From Companilactobacillus kedongensis (lineage in GTDB: Bacteria; Bacillota; Bacilli; Lactobacillales; Lactobacillaceae), in NCBI RefSeq assembly GCF_003946625.1, contig NZ_RHOR01000004.1, positions 1 through 64,000 of the forward strand: DNA of 64,000 nt, read 5' to 3'. Shown here piece after piece: positions 7,556 to 15,357 of this stretch (positions are counted from its first letter, which is position 1; each line of letters starts with the position of its first letter). Position numbers and translations under genes: made by a program. Below the pieces are notes generated by a model that saw nothing but the letters and a program-made list of their open reading frames with translations, was not told the DNA's origin and ran no database searches.

Positions 7556-7707
7556 GGTTATGAGTGATGGAACCAGTTATCACAGTGGAGTTAGGACGGC
7601 GACTTTACTCCACGGACGATTCTGAGATTTGCGATAACAAAGCTCAAAATCGAGGCCCCAGACCGAGGCTGGGACCGATCCGACAACAGGTGGAATCACT
7701 CATAACC
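7556..7707 (-). ncRNA. Structured 3'UTR element, copy 2 (unrecognised family)
   Basis: Read on the minus strand, the closing stem is GGTTATGAGTGAT (7707-7695) paired perfectly with ATCACTCATAACC (7568-7556). Three hairpins lie inside. The first is GGTCCCAG/CTGGGGCC with loop CCTCGGT, identical to copy 1. The second is CGATTTTGAG/CTCAGAATCG with inner TTTG/CAAA. The third is GTGGAGT/ACTCCAC. Relative to copy 1, two pairs in the first stem and two in the second change on both sides, so pairing is kept. The element starts 21 nt after the glyA stop and precedes glyA's terminator, so it is in the same gene-relative position as copy 1. Confidence 0.7.
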
Positions 7708-7727
7708 GAAGTCGGCTAAGTAAACCA

Positions 7728-8957
7728 CTATTTAACAGGATGTTTAGTTGTTAAAACTTTTGTACGATCATCCAGCTCTTTAAGTTTATCAGCATTATCG
7801 TGATTTTCGATTGCTTCAATAATAATATGAGCAACTTCACGACAATCGTCTTCATCAAAACCACGTGATGTGATTGCTGGTGTACCTAATCTTAAACCTG
7901 ATGTTAATTTTGGAGGTAATGGATCGTTTGGAATTGCTTCTTTATTAGCTGTGATGTGGATCGAATCAAGTAGGTCTTGAACTTCCATACCATTCAAATC
8001 TGTGTCAGTTAAAACGACATTTAGAAGATGGTTATCAGTACCGCCTGTCAAAACTGACAAGTGTTCTGAATCGTTAATAACTTCGGCCATGGCTGCAGCA
8101 TTCTTGATAACTTGAGCAATGTAATCTTTAAATTCAGGTTGTAAGTCTTCACCAAAGGCAACAGCTTTAGCAGCAATGACATGTTCCAAAGGTCCGCCTT
8201 GTGTACCAGGGAAGATGGCAGAATTAATCTTCTTACCAAGTTCTGGTTTAGCAAAAATCATACCACCACGAGGTCCACGGAGTGTCTTGTGAGTAGTCGT
8301 AGTAACGATATCAGCTACACCAATTGGAGTGGGGTGTAGTCCAACGGCAACTAAACCAGCAATGTGGGCCATATCAACCATAAGTAAGGCATTAACTGAG
8401 TCGGCAATTTTGCGGAATTTCTTGAAATCGATCACACGACTGTATGCAGAAGCACCGGCTACGATCAATTTTGGTTGAACTTCTGTGGCGATTTTTTGTA
8501 CGTCGTCATAATCAATGAATCCTTCGTCATTAACGCCATATGAATGGAAATTGTACATCTTACCAGAGAAATTAACACGAGATCCGTGTGTTAAGTGACC
8601 ACCAGCGTTTAGATCCATTCCTAAAACAGTATCACCAGGTTTTAATACAGCTTGGTAAGCAGCAGCGTTAGCCTGTGATCCAGAATGTGGTTGAACATTA
8701 ACATATTCGGCATTAAAAAGTTTTTTGGCACGGTCAATAGCGAGTGACTCAATTTGGTCGATATATTCACAACCACCATAATAACGGTGGCCGGGATAAC
8801 CTTCAGCATATTTATTAGTTAAAACTGAACCTTGGGCCTTACGAACATTGTCAGAAACAATGTTTTCTGAGGCAATCAATTCGATATTCCTATCTTGTCG
8901 AGCCTCTTCCTTATTGATTAAATCAAAAATTTCTTTATCACCTGTACTGTAATTCAT
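7728..8957 (-). CDS. glyA: Serine hydroxymethyltransferase
   Basis: The 409-residue PLP enzyme converts serine and tetrahydrofolate to glycine and methylene-tetrahydrofolate in the cytoplasm. The N-terminus [20 protein letters not shown], the tyrosine region [15 protein letters not shown] and the PLP lysine in [14 protein letters not shown] are standard and complete. AAGGAGATGG precedes ATG 8957. The nuclease gene upstream is 12 nt away, so the two probably share a transcript. In many Firmicutes glyA lies directly before upp and the atp operon; here it is more than 20 kb away and upp directly follows the sua5 gene. The 3'UTR holds structured element copy 2. Confidence 0.97.
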   Translation of the reverse strand: MNYSTGDKEIFDLINKEEARQDRNIELIASENIVSDNVRKAQGSVLTNKYAEGYPGHRYYGGCEYIDQIESLAIDRAKKLFNAEYVNVQPHSGSQANAAAYQAVLKPGDTVLGMDLNAGGHLTHGSRVNFSGKMYNFHSYGVNDEGFIDYDDVQKIATEVQPKLIVAGASAYSRVIDFKKFRKIADSVNALLMVDMAHIAGLVAVGLHPTPIGVADIVTTTTHKTLRGPRGGMIFAKPELGKKINSAIFPGTQGGPLEHVIAAKAVAFGEDLQPEFKDYIAQVIKNAAAMAEVINDSEHLSVLTGGTDNHLLNVVLTDTDLNGMEVQDLLDSIHITANKEAIPNDPLPPKLTSGLRLGTPAITSRGFDEDDCREVAHIIIEAIENHDNADKLKELDDRTKVLTTKHPVK

Positions 8958-8969
8958 TTAACCATCTCC

Positions 8970-9779
8970 TTAATTATTATTAACGGTACTAGTACCAGTA
9001 GAATAATCGATAGTAACACCATTTTCAACATTAAAAATATAGACATTGAACGAAACTTGACCATCACTATTACCCTGACTATCAAGCGATTCAGCCATCA
9101 TTTGAACTCCACGAGCAACTAATTCATCACCACGATAAATTGGTTGTACTCGATATCTGACAAAGTTATTCGGATTTTGCTTGATATAGTAAGCAATATC
9201 GTCTTCATGCTTTAACATTTCAGGAGCGTTCAAAGATCTAGTTCCTGTCATCAGATTTTTGGGATTGTTATTTTGACCAGATAATTGATAGCCAATCAAA
9301 TGGGAACGATTATAAAGCCAACCACTAGCAATTTTTTTGTTATGCCATCCAGTTGGATTTACATATAATGGTTCACGTTTGGAAGTCGGCATTAAACTCT
9401 TATTCAAAAGAGCATCAGCTTGAACAGCACGATTTAGTTTGTCCAAGTCGGCAAAACTTTGCCAAGCACCATTTTGAATACTCAAATCTGATTTTGAAAA
9501 GGTCGGTTTATTGTTATTGACTGTTATTTCTTGATCACTTTGATAATTCAAATTAGCCAGATCTGTTGATGATGAATCAGTTGTTTTTTCTTCTTGTCGC
9601 GGATTATCTCCAGCTTTGGGAGCATTATTCTGATAAGTCTCATAAACTCCTGAACCACCAGCTAAAATCAAAACTAAACTGGCTGAAACTAAACTTCTAT
9701 GGATCTTTTTTTTAGGCTTTGTCATAAAAGTCGTGAATAAAACAATTACCCCTAATAAAATCAATAATACTGAATACAT
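8970..9779 (-). CDS. DNA/RNA non-specific endonuclease, membrane-anchored
   Basis: The 269-residue protein has two hydrophobic N-terminal segments (MYSVLLILLGVIVLF and SLVSASLVLILAGG), a polar linker, and a C-terminal beta-beta-alpha-metal nuclease domain. The catalytic block is GWLYNRSHLIGYQLSGQ followed by NPKNLMTGTRSLN, typical of EndA-like nucleases of lactobacilli, in which the DRGH of EndA/NucA reads NRSH and the His is retained. The likely role is extracellular DNA degradation or DNA uptake. ATG 9779 is chosen over the TTG at 9818 because GGGGA lies upstream. The gene leads into glyA, a functionally unrelated neighbour. Confidence 0.87.
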   Translation of the reverse strand: MYSVLLILLGVIVLFTTFMTKPKKKIHRSLVSASLVLILAGGSGVYETYQNNAPKAGDNPRQEEKTTDSSSTDLANLNYQSDQEITVNNNKPTFSKSDLSIQNGAWQSFADLDKLNRAVQADALLNKSLMPTSKREPLYVNPTGWHNKKIASGWLYNRSHLIGYQLSGQNNNPKNLMTGTRSLNAPEMLKHEDDIAYYIKQNPNNFVRYRVQPIYRGDELVARGVQMMAESLDSQGNSDGQVSFNVYIFNVENGVTIDYSTGTSTVNNN

Positions 9780-9851
9780 ATAATTCAATCCCCTCAACTC
9801 AAAGACTAAAATCTTCAATAGTCATTTTATCATATATGGCGGGTTACATTG

Positions 9852-9887
9852 GAAAATAAAAGAGGATCTGGCCACGCAGATCCTCTT
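9852..9887 (-). terminator. Intrinsic terminator of lemA-htpX
   Basis: AAGAGGATCTG (9887-9877 on the minus strand) pairs perfectly with CAGATCCTCTT (9870-9860) around CGTGGC, followed by TTATTTT. The stem begins within the htpX stop codon. Confidence 0.8.
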
Positions 9888-10800
9888 ACATAAATGTTTT
9901 TTTGAGTTCGGCAATTCTATCATCCAGTGGAGGGTGAGTATCGAATAATCCTGAGAAGTGTTTCTTTTTCTTCATAGGGTCATCAATATATAAAGCAGCG
10001 CTTGCATCATCGACTTTTTTCATCGGTTCAGTACTGGCTTTCAATTTTTCTAGTGCGTTGATCAATCCTTGTGGATTACGAGTCAATTCTGCACCAGAAA
10101 CGTCGGCCAAGTATTCACGATTTCGCGAAATTGCCATTTGAACTAAGCTGGCGATAAAAGGTCCAAGAATCATGAAGATCAATCCCACGACCCAGAGTGC
10201 TAATCTGATAGCCACCCAATTGGAATTATCTCGATCATCGTCGCCGCCAAACGGTAATACCCAACGATAAGCATTACCCACTAGGTAACAGATAAAGATA
10301 ATTGCGGATGAGAGGGCTAGTGAGATTGTCGACACTCGAATGTCGTAATTTTTTACGTGAGATATTTCATGGGCTAAAACACCTTCTAGTTCCTCACGAT
10401 CCATCATTTCATAAAGTCCAGATGTTACTGCAACGGCAGCATGTTTAGGATCACGACCAGTTGCAAAAGCATTGGGACTTTTATCATTGATGATATAAAT
10501 ATCAGGTAGAGGAATATCAGCTACCATTGAAAGATCCTCAACAATATGCCACAGGTCAGGTGCATCTGCCTCAGACTTGAGCTTTTTAGCACCATTCATT
10601 TGCATCACAATACTTGTTGATTGAAAATAAGTGATCAGTGTATAGATCAATGCAATAACAAGAGCGGTTATTACACCGCTCCAGAGATTATCTAAAAAGT
10701 ATTCACCAATAAAACTACCTAAACCAGCTAATATTATGAAGAAAATGGTAAAAATCAAATATGTTTTACGCTTATTACGATCAATTTGCTGGTATATCAT
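9886..10800 (-). CDS. htpX: Zinc metalloprotease HtpX homologue
   Basis: The 304-residue membrane protease of family M48B carries the zinc motif HEISH in EGVLAHEISHVKNYD and a downstream Glu in NREYLADVSGAEL. Two N-terminal membrane segments (residues about 15-60) and two central ones flank the active site, as in E. coli HtpX, which degrades misfolded membrane proteins. It follows lemA by 12 nt, the usual lemA-htpX pair in lactobacilli, and ends at a perfect hairpin terminator. Confidence 0.95.
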   Translation of the reverse strand: MIYQQIDRNKRKTYLIFTIFFIILAGLGSFIGEYFLDNLWSGVITALVIALIYTLITYFQSTSIVMQMNGAKKLKSEADAPDLWHIVEDLSMVADIPLPDIYIINDKSPNAFATGRDPKHAAVAVTSGLYEMMDREELEGVLAHEISHVKNYDIRVSTISLALSSAIIFICYLVGNAYRWVLPFGGDDDRDNSNWVAIRLALWVVGLIFMILGPFIASLVQMAISRNREYLADVSGAELTRNPQGLINALEKLKASTEPMKKVDDASAALYIDDPMKKKKHFSGLFDTHPPLDDRIAELKKTFM

Positions 10801-10812
10801 AATGTGCTCCTA

Positions 10813-11361
10813 TTAAAACTTAACTTTTGGAGCTTCTTTTTCCACTTCAGGAATTTGTAAGAAGTCCATTTCCTTAAATCCATGAATCTTAGCTATGATA
10901 TTTCTTGGGAATGTTTGGATAGCAGTGTCATATGACTGAACTTGACTGTTGTATGCTTGACGGGCATAAGCAACTTTATTTTCAGTATTAGAAAGTTCTT
11001 CCATTAATTTAGAAAATTCTTGGTTAGCTTTTAGATCAGGATAGTTTTCAGCTAGGGCAAAGACTTGTCTTAAAGCACCGGTCAGAGCAGTATCAGCATC
11101 AACTTTATCTTGAAGTGAGTCAGCATTTGTAACGTTGTTTCTTAACTCAACTACTTTTGAAAGAGTTTCCTTTTCATGGGTAGCATATCCCTTAACAGTT
11201 TCAACCAAGTTAGGGATCAAATCGGTACGACGTTTCAATTGAACATCGATCTGTGAACTGAACTCACGAGCACGATTACGGAACTTAACTAAACCATTGT
11301 ATAGTCCAGCATAGGCAATCACGAGTACAGCCACGATAACAACAATTATTATTGTAGTCAT
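10813..11361 (-). CDS. lemA: LemA family protein
   Basis: The 182-residue protein has one N-terminal membrane segment (TTIIIVVIVAVLVIAYAGLY) and a LemA domain: VQLKRRTDLIPNLVETVKGYATHEKETL, then ENYPDLKANQEF and YNSQVQSYDTAIQTFP. These match the family closely and the length is normal. LemA proteins are membrane-tethered helical bundles of uncertain function. It is the first gene of a pair with htpX, and AAGGAGAAACC precedes ATG 11361. Confidence 0.95.
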   Translation of the reverse strand: MTTIIIVVIVAVLVIAYAGLYNGLVKFRNRAREFSSQIDVQLKRRTDLIPNLVETVKGYATHEKETLSKVVELRNNVTNADSLQDKVDADTALTGALRQVFALAENYPDLKANQEFSKLMEELSNTENKVAYARQAYNSQVQSYDTAIQTFPRNIIAKIHGFKEMDFLQIPEVEKEAPKVKF

Positions 11362-11528
11362 AGGTTTCTCCTTCTTATATAGATTATCTTACATTTTAAC
11401 ATATTCGTTATAGAACGGTTACTAGTAGGAATCTTTACTGAAAAGAGCGTATAACTATTACTTTGAAAAAATAGTAATTATAATAGACTTTATAAATATA
11501 TTGATTGCTTTTTAAAGAGGGAAAGGTT

Positions 11529-12608
11529 ATGAAAAAAACAATTTTAGCTCTTTTAACGATATTATTTGGAAGTTTTTTTAGCACAACTAATGTTAAAGCA
11601 GACACAGTTAAGGCAGATGTCGTCAATACTGATTCGTTTGAAAAGCAGGTAGATCACCTTTTAGACCAGAAGAATTTTTCAGGGACAGTTTTGGTAGTCC
11701 GAGACGGTCATGTTCTTTATTCAACAAGTCAGGGTTATTCTGATCGTCAAGAAAAACATAAGAATCATTTTAATACGAGTTATGAAGTTGATTCGATTCA
11801 AAAATCAATGACTGCTGCATTACTGATGAAACAAATTGAACTTGGCAAATTGTCATTGGATGATAAACTTAGCAAGTTTTATCCGTCGGTGCCTGGAAGC
11901 AGTAAGATAACTATTCGACAGATGCTTGATATGAAGTCTGGTTTGATCTTGCCGGGAGATGTTGGTCCTCAAAAAGTTCTATCTGATCAAGCCATTATTA
12001 GTAGCGATATTAAACGGATCAAGTTTAGTCACGCACTGTATAACAATTGGTACTATTCACCGATCAACTTTAATTTGCTAAGTGGGATTTTGGAAAAAGT
12101 GACCGGTCAGAGTTATCGTCATTTGTTTTATGAATCCTATATTAAAAAATTAGACTTGAAGCATACCGAATTTGCCTATTCACATCGTCTAAAATCAGCA
12201 AATAAGGCCACGGGATATACGAATCTTGATCCAATTTCTGGAGCATCATCGTATAGTCATCCGTTTAATATCACGAGATTTGAAACATTCGATGAACTGG
12301 GAACTGGTCAGATGTTTATGAGTGCACACGACCTATATAAGGTAGAAAATTATATTTTAGCAGGTGATATGCTAACCAAAGCCTCACGTGCCGAGTTGTT
12401 TGTTCCAGCCAGCGTTAGTGATTATGGAGGTGGCTTTTACAATAAATACAATGATCATTACTCTGATGGCTGGGGTTATGGATTTCAAGGCGTAGTTCAT
12501 TTATCCAGTGATGGACAGAATGCCGTTATCGTATTGAGTAATTATTCTCGTATCAGTGATGATTTAAAACCAGTTGCTAAAGAAATCTTTAATATGGTCA
12601 ATGATTAA
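11529..12608 (+). CDS. Secreted serine hydrolase, beta-lactamase/PBP-like
   Basis: The 359-residue product starts with a clear signal peptide (KKTILALLTILFGSFF...VKA, cleavage near residue 24). It then has a class C beta-lactamase-type hydrolase domain. Ser89-Ile-Gln-Lys92 is the SxxK nucleophile; the second motif appears as YYSPINF, and DGWGYGFQG near the C-terminus takes the place of the usual HxG/KTG, so the third motif is degenerate. Such lactobacillar proteins act as D,D-peptidases or esterases; true beta-lactam hydrolysis is unlikely. ATG 11529, preceded by GAGGGAAAGG, is preferred over TTG 11505. It is divergent from lemA. Confidence 0.85.
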   Translation: MKKTILALLTILFGSFFSTTNVKADTVKADVVNTDSFEKQVDHLLDQKNFSGTVLVVRDGHVLYSTSQGYSDRQEKHKNHFNTSYEVDSIQKSMTAALLMKQIELGKLSLDDKLSKFYPSVPGSSKITIRQMLDMKSGLILPGDVGPQKVLSDQAIISSDIKRIKFSHALYNNWYYSPINFNLLSGILEKVTGQSYRHLFYESYIKKLDLKHTEFAYSHRLKSANKATGYTNLDPISGASSYSHPFNITRFETFDELGTGQMFMSAHDLYKVENYILAGDMLTKASRAELFVPASVSDYGGGFYNKYNDHYSDGWGYGFQGVVHLSSDGQNAVIVLSNYSRISDDLKPVAKEIFNMVND

Positions 12609-12670
12609 TATCAGCAATTTCTTTTTTAATAAAACTATTTGGTGTAGTTTATAAGTAAGGAGGAGTTGCT

Positions 12671-13495
12671 ATGTATAAATTAAATGATGGAAGAGAAATT
12701 CCTGAAATTGGTTTTGGTACTTATAAACTAAAAGGTCATTCAGGAGTACAAAGTATCGTTTCTGCCATTAATAACGGTTATAGAATGCTTGATACAGCTT
12801 ATAATTATGAAAATGAAGGTACAGTTGGACAAGCAATTGCTGAAAGTTCAGTTAAGAGATCTGACTTATTTGTAACCTCAAAATTGCCCGGACGTTATTA
12901 TCAATATGATGATGCAATTACTGCACTTCAAGAGTCACTTTATCGAGCACATTTAGATTACTTTGACTTGTATTTATTACATTGGCCAAATCCTAAAAAG
13001 GGGATGTATCCAGAAGCATGGAGAGCTTTGATCGATGCACGAAAATTTGGTTTAGTTAAGTCGATCGGTGTTTGCAATTTCTTACCAGAATACTTAGAGA
13101 AACTTCAAAATGATACTGGAATTTTGCCAGCTATCAATCAAATTGAGTTACATCCATTCTTTAATGAAGCTAAAATGCGCAAATATGATGCTGACAATGG
13201 CATTATCACTATGGACTGGAGTCCGTTAGGACGTGGAAGTTCAGTCATGTCTGATCCAACCTTAAATGAATTGGCCGCTAAATATAATAAGTCAGTCGGA
13301 CAAATTATTTTAAGATGGGAATATCAATTAAAGACAATTCCAATTCCTAAATCATCTAAGACTTCACGTCAAAAAGAGAATCTTGACATTTTTGATTTCA
13401 AAATTTCTGATGCTGATATGAGTCAAATCAACTTATTAACTAAAGCAGACGGTCGAGTTCATGACCAAGATCCTGCAGAATATGAAGAATTTTAG
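12671..13495 (+). CDS. Aldo/keto reductase
   Basis: The 274-residue (alpha/beta)8 NADPH-dependent reductase has the catalytic tetrad: Asp and Tyr in MLDTAYNYENE, Lys in TSKLPGRYY, His in LYLLHWPNP. The NADPH-binding IPIPKSSKTSRQKEN is close to the C-terminus. It resembles the YtbE/2,5-diketogluconate reductase group common in lactobacilli; the physiological carbonyl substrate is unknown. AAGGAGGAG precedes ATG 12671. The gene appears monocistronic and ends at a hairpin directly after its stop codon. Confidence 0.93.
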   Translation: MYKLNDGREIPEIGFGTYKLKGHSGVQSIVSAINNGYRMLDTAYNYENEGTVGQAIAESSVKRSDLFVTSKLPGRYYQYDDAITALQESLYRAHLDYFDLYLLHWPNPKKGMYPEAWRALIDARKFGLVKSIGVCNFLPEYLEKLQNDTGILPAINQIELHPFFNEAKMRKYDADNGIITMDWSPLGRGSSVMSDPTLNELAAKYNKSVGQIILRWEYQLKTIPIPKSSKTSRQKENLDIFDFKISDADMSQINLLTKADGRVHDQDPAEYEEF

Positions 13496-13522
13496 AAGAT
13501 GCCTACTGTGGCGTCTTTTTTT
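13496..13522 (+). terminator. Intrinsic terminator of the aldo/keto reductase
   Basis: AAGATGCC (13496-13503) pairs with GGCGTCTT (13510-13517) with one G-U, followed by a T-run. Confidence 0.75.
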
Positions 13523-13580
13523 ATTGACATTTGAGAGCTATGCCTATAAACTTTGGTACTAAATTAAAGGAGGTAGACAT

Positions 13581-13709
13581 ATGAGATATTGTGTAACTAT
13601 GGATAAAAAGCATCATTTGTTTACCGTTGTTGATAAAAAGAACAAAAACATTTCTGCACACGGTAAATCAATTGAAGAAGCTGTTAGAAAAATTTTAAAT
13701 AAGAAATAA
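13581..13709 (+). CDS. Small basic protein of 42 residues, unknown
   Basis: ATG 13581 is preceded by a very strong ribosome binding site (AAAGGAGG at 13566-13573) and the frame ends at TAA 13707-13709, followed at once by a perfect terminator. The product begins MRYCVTMDKKHHLFTVVDKK and ends with GKSIEEAVRKILNKK; it is lysine-rich with no membrane segment. The layout (own RBS, own terminator, gap on both sides) argues for a real monocistronic gene. The end, a short strand followed by SIEEAVRKIL, faintly recalls HicB-like small domains, but that is too weak for a call. I do not recognise the family. Confidence 0.7.
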   Translation: MRYCVTMDKKHHLFTVVDKKNKNISAHGKSIEEAVRKILNKK

Positions 13710-13711
13710 AT

Positions 13712-13740
13712 AAAAGCTCACGAATTTTCGTGAGCTTTTT
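13712..13740. terminator. Bidirectional terminator
   Basis: AAAGCTCACGAA and TTCGTGAGCTTT form a perfect 12-bp stem with a two-base centre, flanked by A on the left and T on the right. It serves the small gene (+) and the Ltp-repeat gene (-). Confidence 0.85.
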
Positions 13741-14354
13741 TAGTCGTTTAAATGTTGAATTGCATAGTCAGCCTCTTCAGGTGTGAATTTTTCACCGTCG
13801 GTCGATGATAGCTGATCACGGATCTCTTCTGGAGACATGGACATTGTTTCTTGATATTGTTTTGCCATTTGAAGGGCATTGTTATTCCAGTCTGCTTGAA
13901 TATTATCCATGGCGTATTGTGCGGCAGGAGCAGAGAATTGTTCTCCATCCACAGAGGTTAGTTGATCGTAGATGCCATTTTTAGACATATGCATCATTTC
14001 TGAATATTCGTTAGCTTTATTGAGTGCTGATTGGTAATCAGCAGGGACTTCGGGTTCAGCTGCTTTCTCAGGTTCTTGCGGTGGATCAGTTTCAGTTGAC
14101 GAAGCGTTCTCGTCATCTTTGGTATTATCGTAAGATGAAACGTCCTCTGAATCATCTTCGTCTTCAGTTTTTACTTTTGGCTTAGATTTTTTTGTTACTT
14201 TTGAAGTAGTATCTTTAGCAACTTTATTTGTAGATGTCTGACCATTAGCACTAACAGAAAATCCGATTATTAAAAATAAAACTATGATTAACCAAAAGAT
14301 CCAATCTTTATAAATTGCTTGCGATTTATGTTTGTGTTTTTTGCTCCTATTCAT
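13740..14354 (-). CDS. Ltp-family repeat protein, membrane-anchored
   Basis: The 204-residue protein has one N-terminal membrane segment (DWIFWLIIVLFLIIGFSVSA, about residues 17-37), a charged S/T/K/E/D-rich linker, and two tandem repeats of about 48 residues. Each repeat has the shape ALxxAxxYxxxMxMSxxxIxDQLxSxDGExFxxxxAxYAxxxxxxDW. This is the Ltp (host cell surface-exposed lipoprotein) repeat first known from a phage superinfection-exclusion protein. No lipobox Cys is present, so anchoring is probably by the membrane helix. ATG 14354 is chosen because the upstream ATG 14372 has no RBS. It follows the DUF5067 gene closely, so the two are probably co-transcribed. Confidence 0.82.
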   Translation of the reverse strand: MNRSKKHKHKSQAIYKDWIFWLIIVLFLIIGFSVSANGQTSTNKVAKDTTSKVTKKSKPKVKTEDEDDSEDVSSYDNTKDDENASSTETDPPQEPEKAAEPEVPADYQSALNKANEYSEMMHMSKNGIYDQLTSVDGEQFSAPAAQYAMDNIQADWNNNALQMAKQYQETMSMSPEEIRDQLSSTDGEKFTPEEADYAIQHLND

Positions 14355-14374
14355 AACATTCCCTGATTTCATGT

Positions 14375-15184
14375 TTATTTAATTGGATATTCTTGTGATC
14401 CAATGGTATCACCATTAACACCCTTAGTAGCTATTAAAGTTACTGGCTTTGATGTGTCATCCAATGCGTAAGCAACAGCACTTTCAACAGTATCTCCCTG
14501 ATTGATAGTGTTTAATTGCGTATCGACAAATTTACTGTCCGGTTGTGCGGCTACTTCGAGATCCTTTTCTTCACCGTTGTCGCTCTTTTGTGTAGCTTTG
14601 AAAACAGCCACCCAAGCAGTAGTAGGGTTGATATCCTTGTCAGTTTTATTAGTCGTTTTATACCAAATTGCAAAAATAGGCTTGTCACCATGCTCATTAC
14701 CAGTGTCTCCAGGTTGGATGACCTTAGTTTGAGTTATCTCAATATCAAGATCATGGATCACAGCTTTGTTATCTTTAAAGTAATATTGTGAATCAGTATT
14801 TTGATCAGAATTATTATTTGCATCTGAATTTGTGGCTTGATCGTTATTTTGATTATTCTGAGTTTCATCTTTAGCAGTTTCAGGTTTAGCAGACTTTTTC
14901 TTAGGAGTTACTTTCTTTTTAGGCTTAGCGGTCTTCTTTTCAGGTTTCTTTTTGGAGACCTTGTGAGTTTTTTCTGTGGTATCAGCTTGATTCCTAGCTT
15001 TTGCGGCAGCATTTATCCCTGTACCAGATAGACCAATTACTATTAAGCCAATTAGGGTCCAGAACCACCATTTTCTGAGAAACGATTTAGATCCCTTAGG
15101 TGGCAGGATAGGACCACGTTTTCGCTTTTTCTTATTGTGCCTACTGTGAAATTCTCCCCGAGTCATATTCTGGTTATCGTTCAA
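14375..15184 (-). CDS. DUF5067 domain protein, membrane-anchored
   Basis: The 269-residue protein has a basic cytoplasmic N-terminus, one membrane helix (WWFWTLIGLIVIGLSGTGI, about residues 39-57), a Lys/Pro-rich then Asn/Asp/Gln-rich linker, and a C-terminal beta-domain (YYFKDNKAVIHDLDIEITQTKVIQPGD through GDTVESAVAYALDD). That domain matches the DUF5067/DUF4352 immunoglobulin-like extracellular type. The GGGGGTGA motif is placed correctly for TTG 15184; an in-frame GTG at 15193 is possible. It leads into the Ltp-repeat gene with 20 nt between them. The function is unknown; both proteins share the helix-plus-linker build. Confidence 0.8.
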   Translation of the reverse strand: MNDNQNMTRGEFHSRHNKKKRKRGPILPPKGSKSFLRKWWFWTLIGLIVIGLSGTGINAAAKARNQADTTEKTHKVSKKKPEKKTAKPKKKVTPKKKSAKPETAKDETQNNQNNDQATNSDANNNSDQNTDSQYYFKDNKAVIHDLDIEITQTKVIQPGDTGNEHGDKPIFAIWYKTTNKTDKDINPTTAWVAVFKATQKSDNGEEKDLEVAAQPDSKFVDTQLNTINQGDTVESAVAYALDDTSKPVTLIATKGVNGDTIGSQEYPIK

Positions 15185-15310
15185 TAATTTCACCCCCGTG
15201 AATTAATCCCAAATTGAAACTGTATCTTTCCTATATAGTATAAGACTTATTGTTTAGTTGAAAGCGTTTAGTAAAAATCTTCGAATAAAAAAATAATTGT
15301 TCAAACAATA

Positions 15311-15340
15311 TTGACATAGATACTTATTTCAAGTTAAAAT
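15311..15340 (+). promoter_or_regulatory. Sigma-A promoter of tRNA-Glu
   Basis: TTGACA (15311-15316) and TAAAAT (15335-15340) are 18 nt apart, 17 nt before the tRNA. It is nearly the same core promoter as that of tRNA-Gln at 656-684. Confidence 0.75.
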
Positions 15341-15357
15341 GTTATTTGTTGTTTGAT

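Noticed and set aside
14502-14791. Overlapping plus-strand frames across the DUF5067 gene
   Set aside because: They are antisense shadows of a well-supported gene with signal-like helix and domain; no RBS.
15259-15272. cre-like sequence TGAAAGCGTTTAGT upstream of the DUF5067 gene
   Set aside because: The last two positions do not fit the catabolite-repression consensus and there is no link to carbon metabolism.
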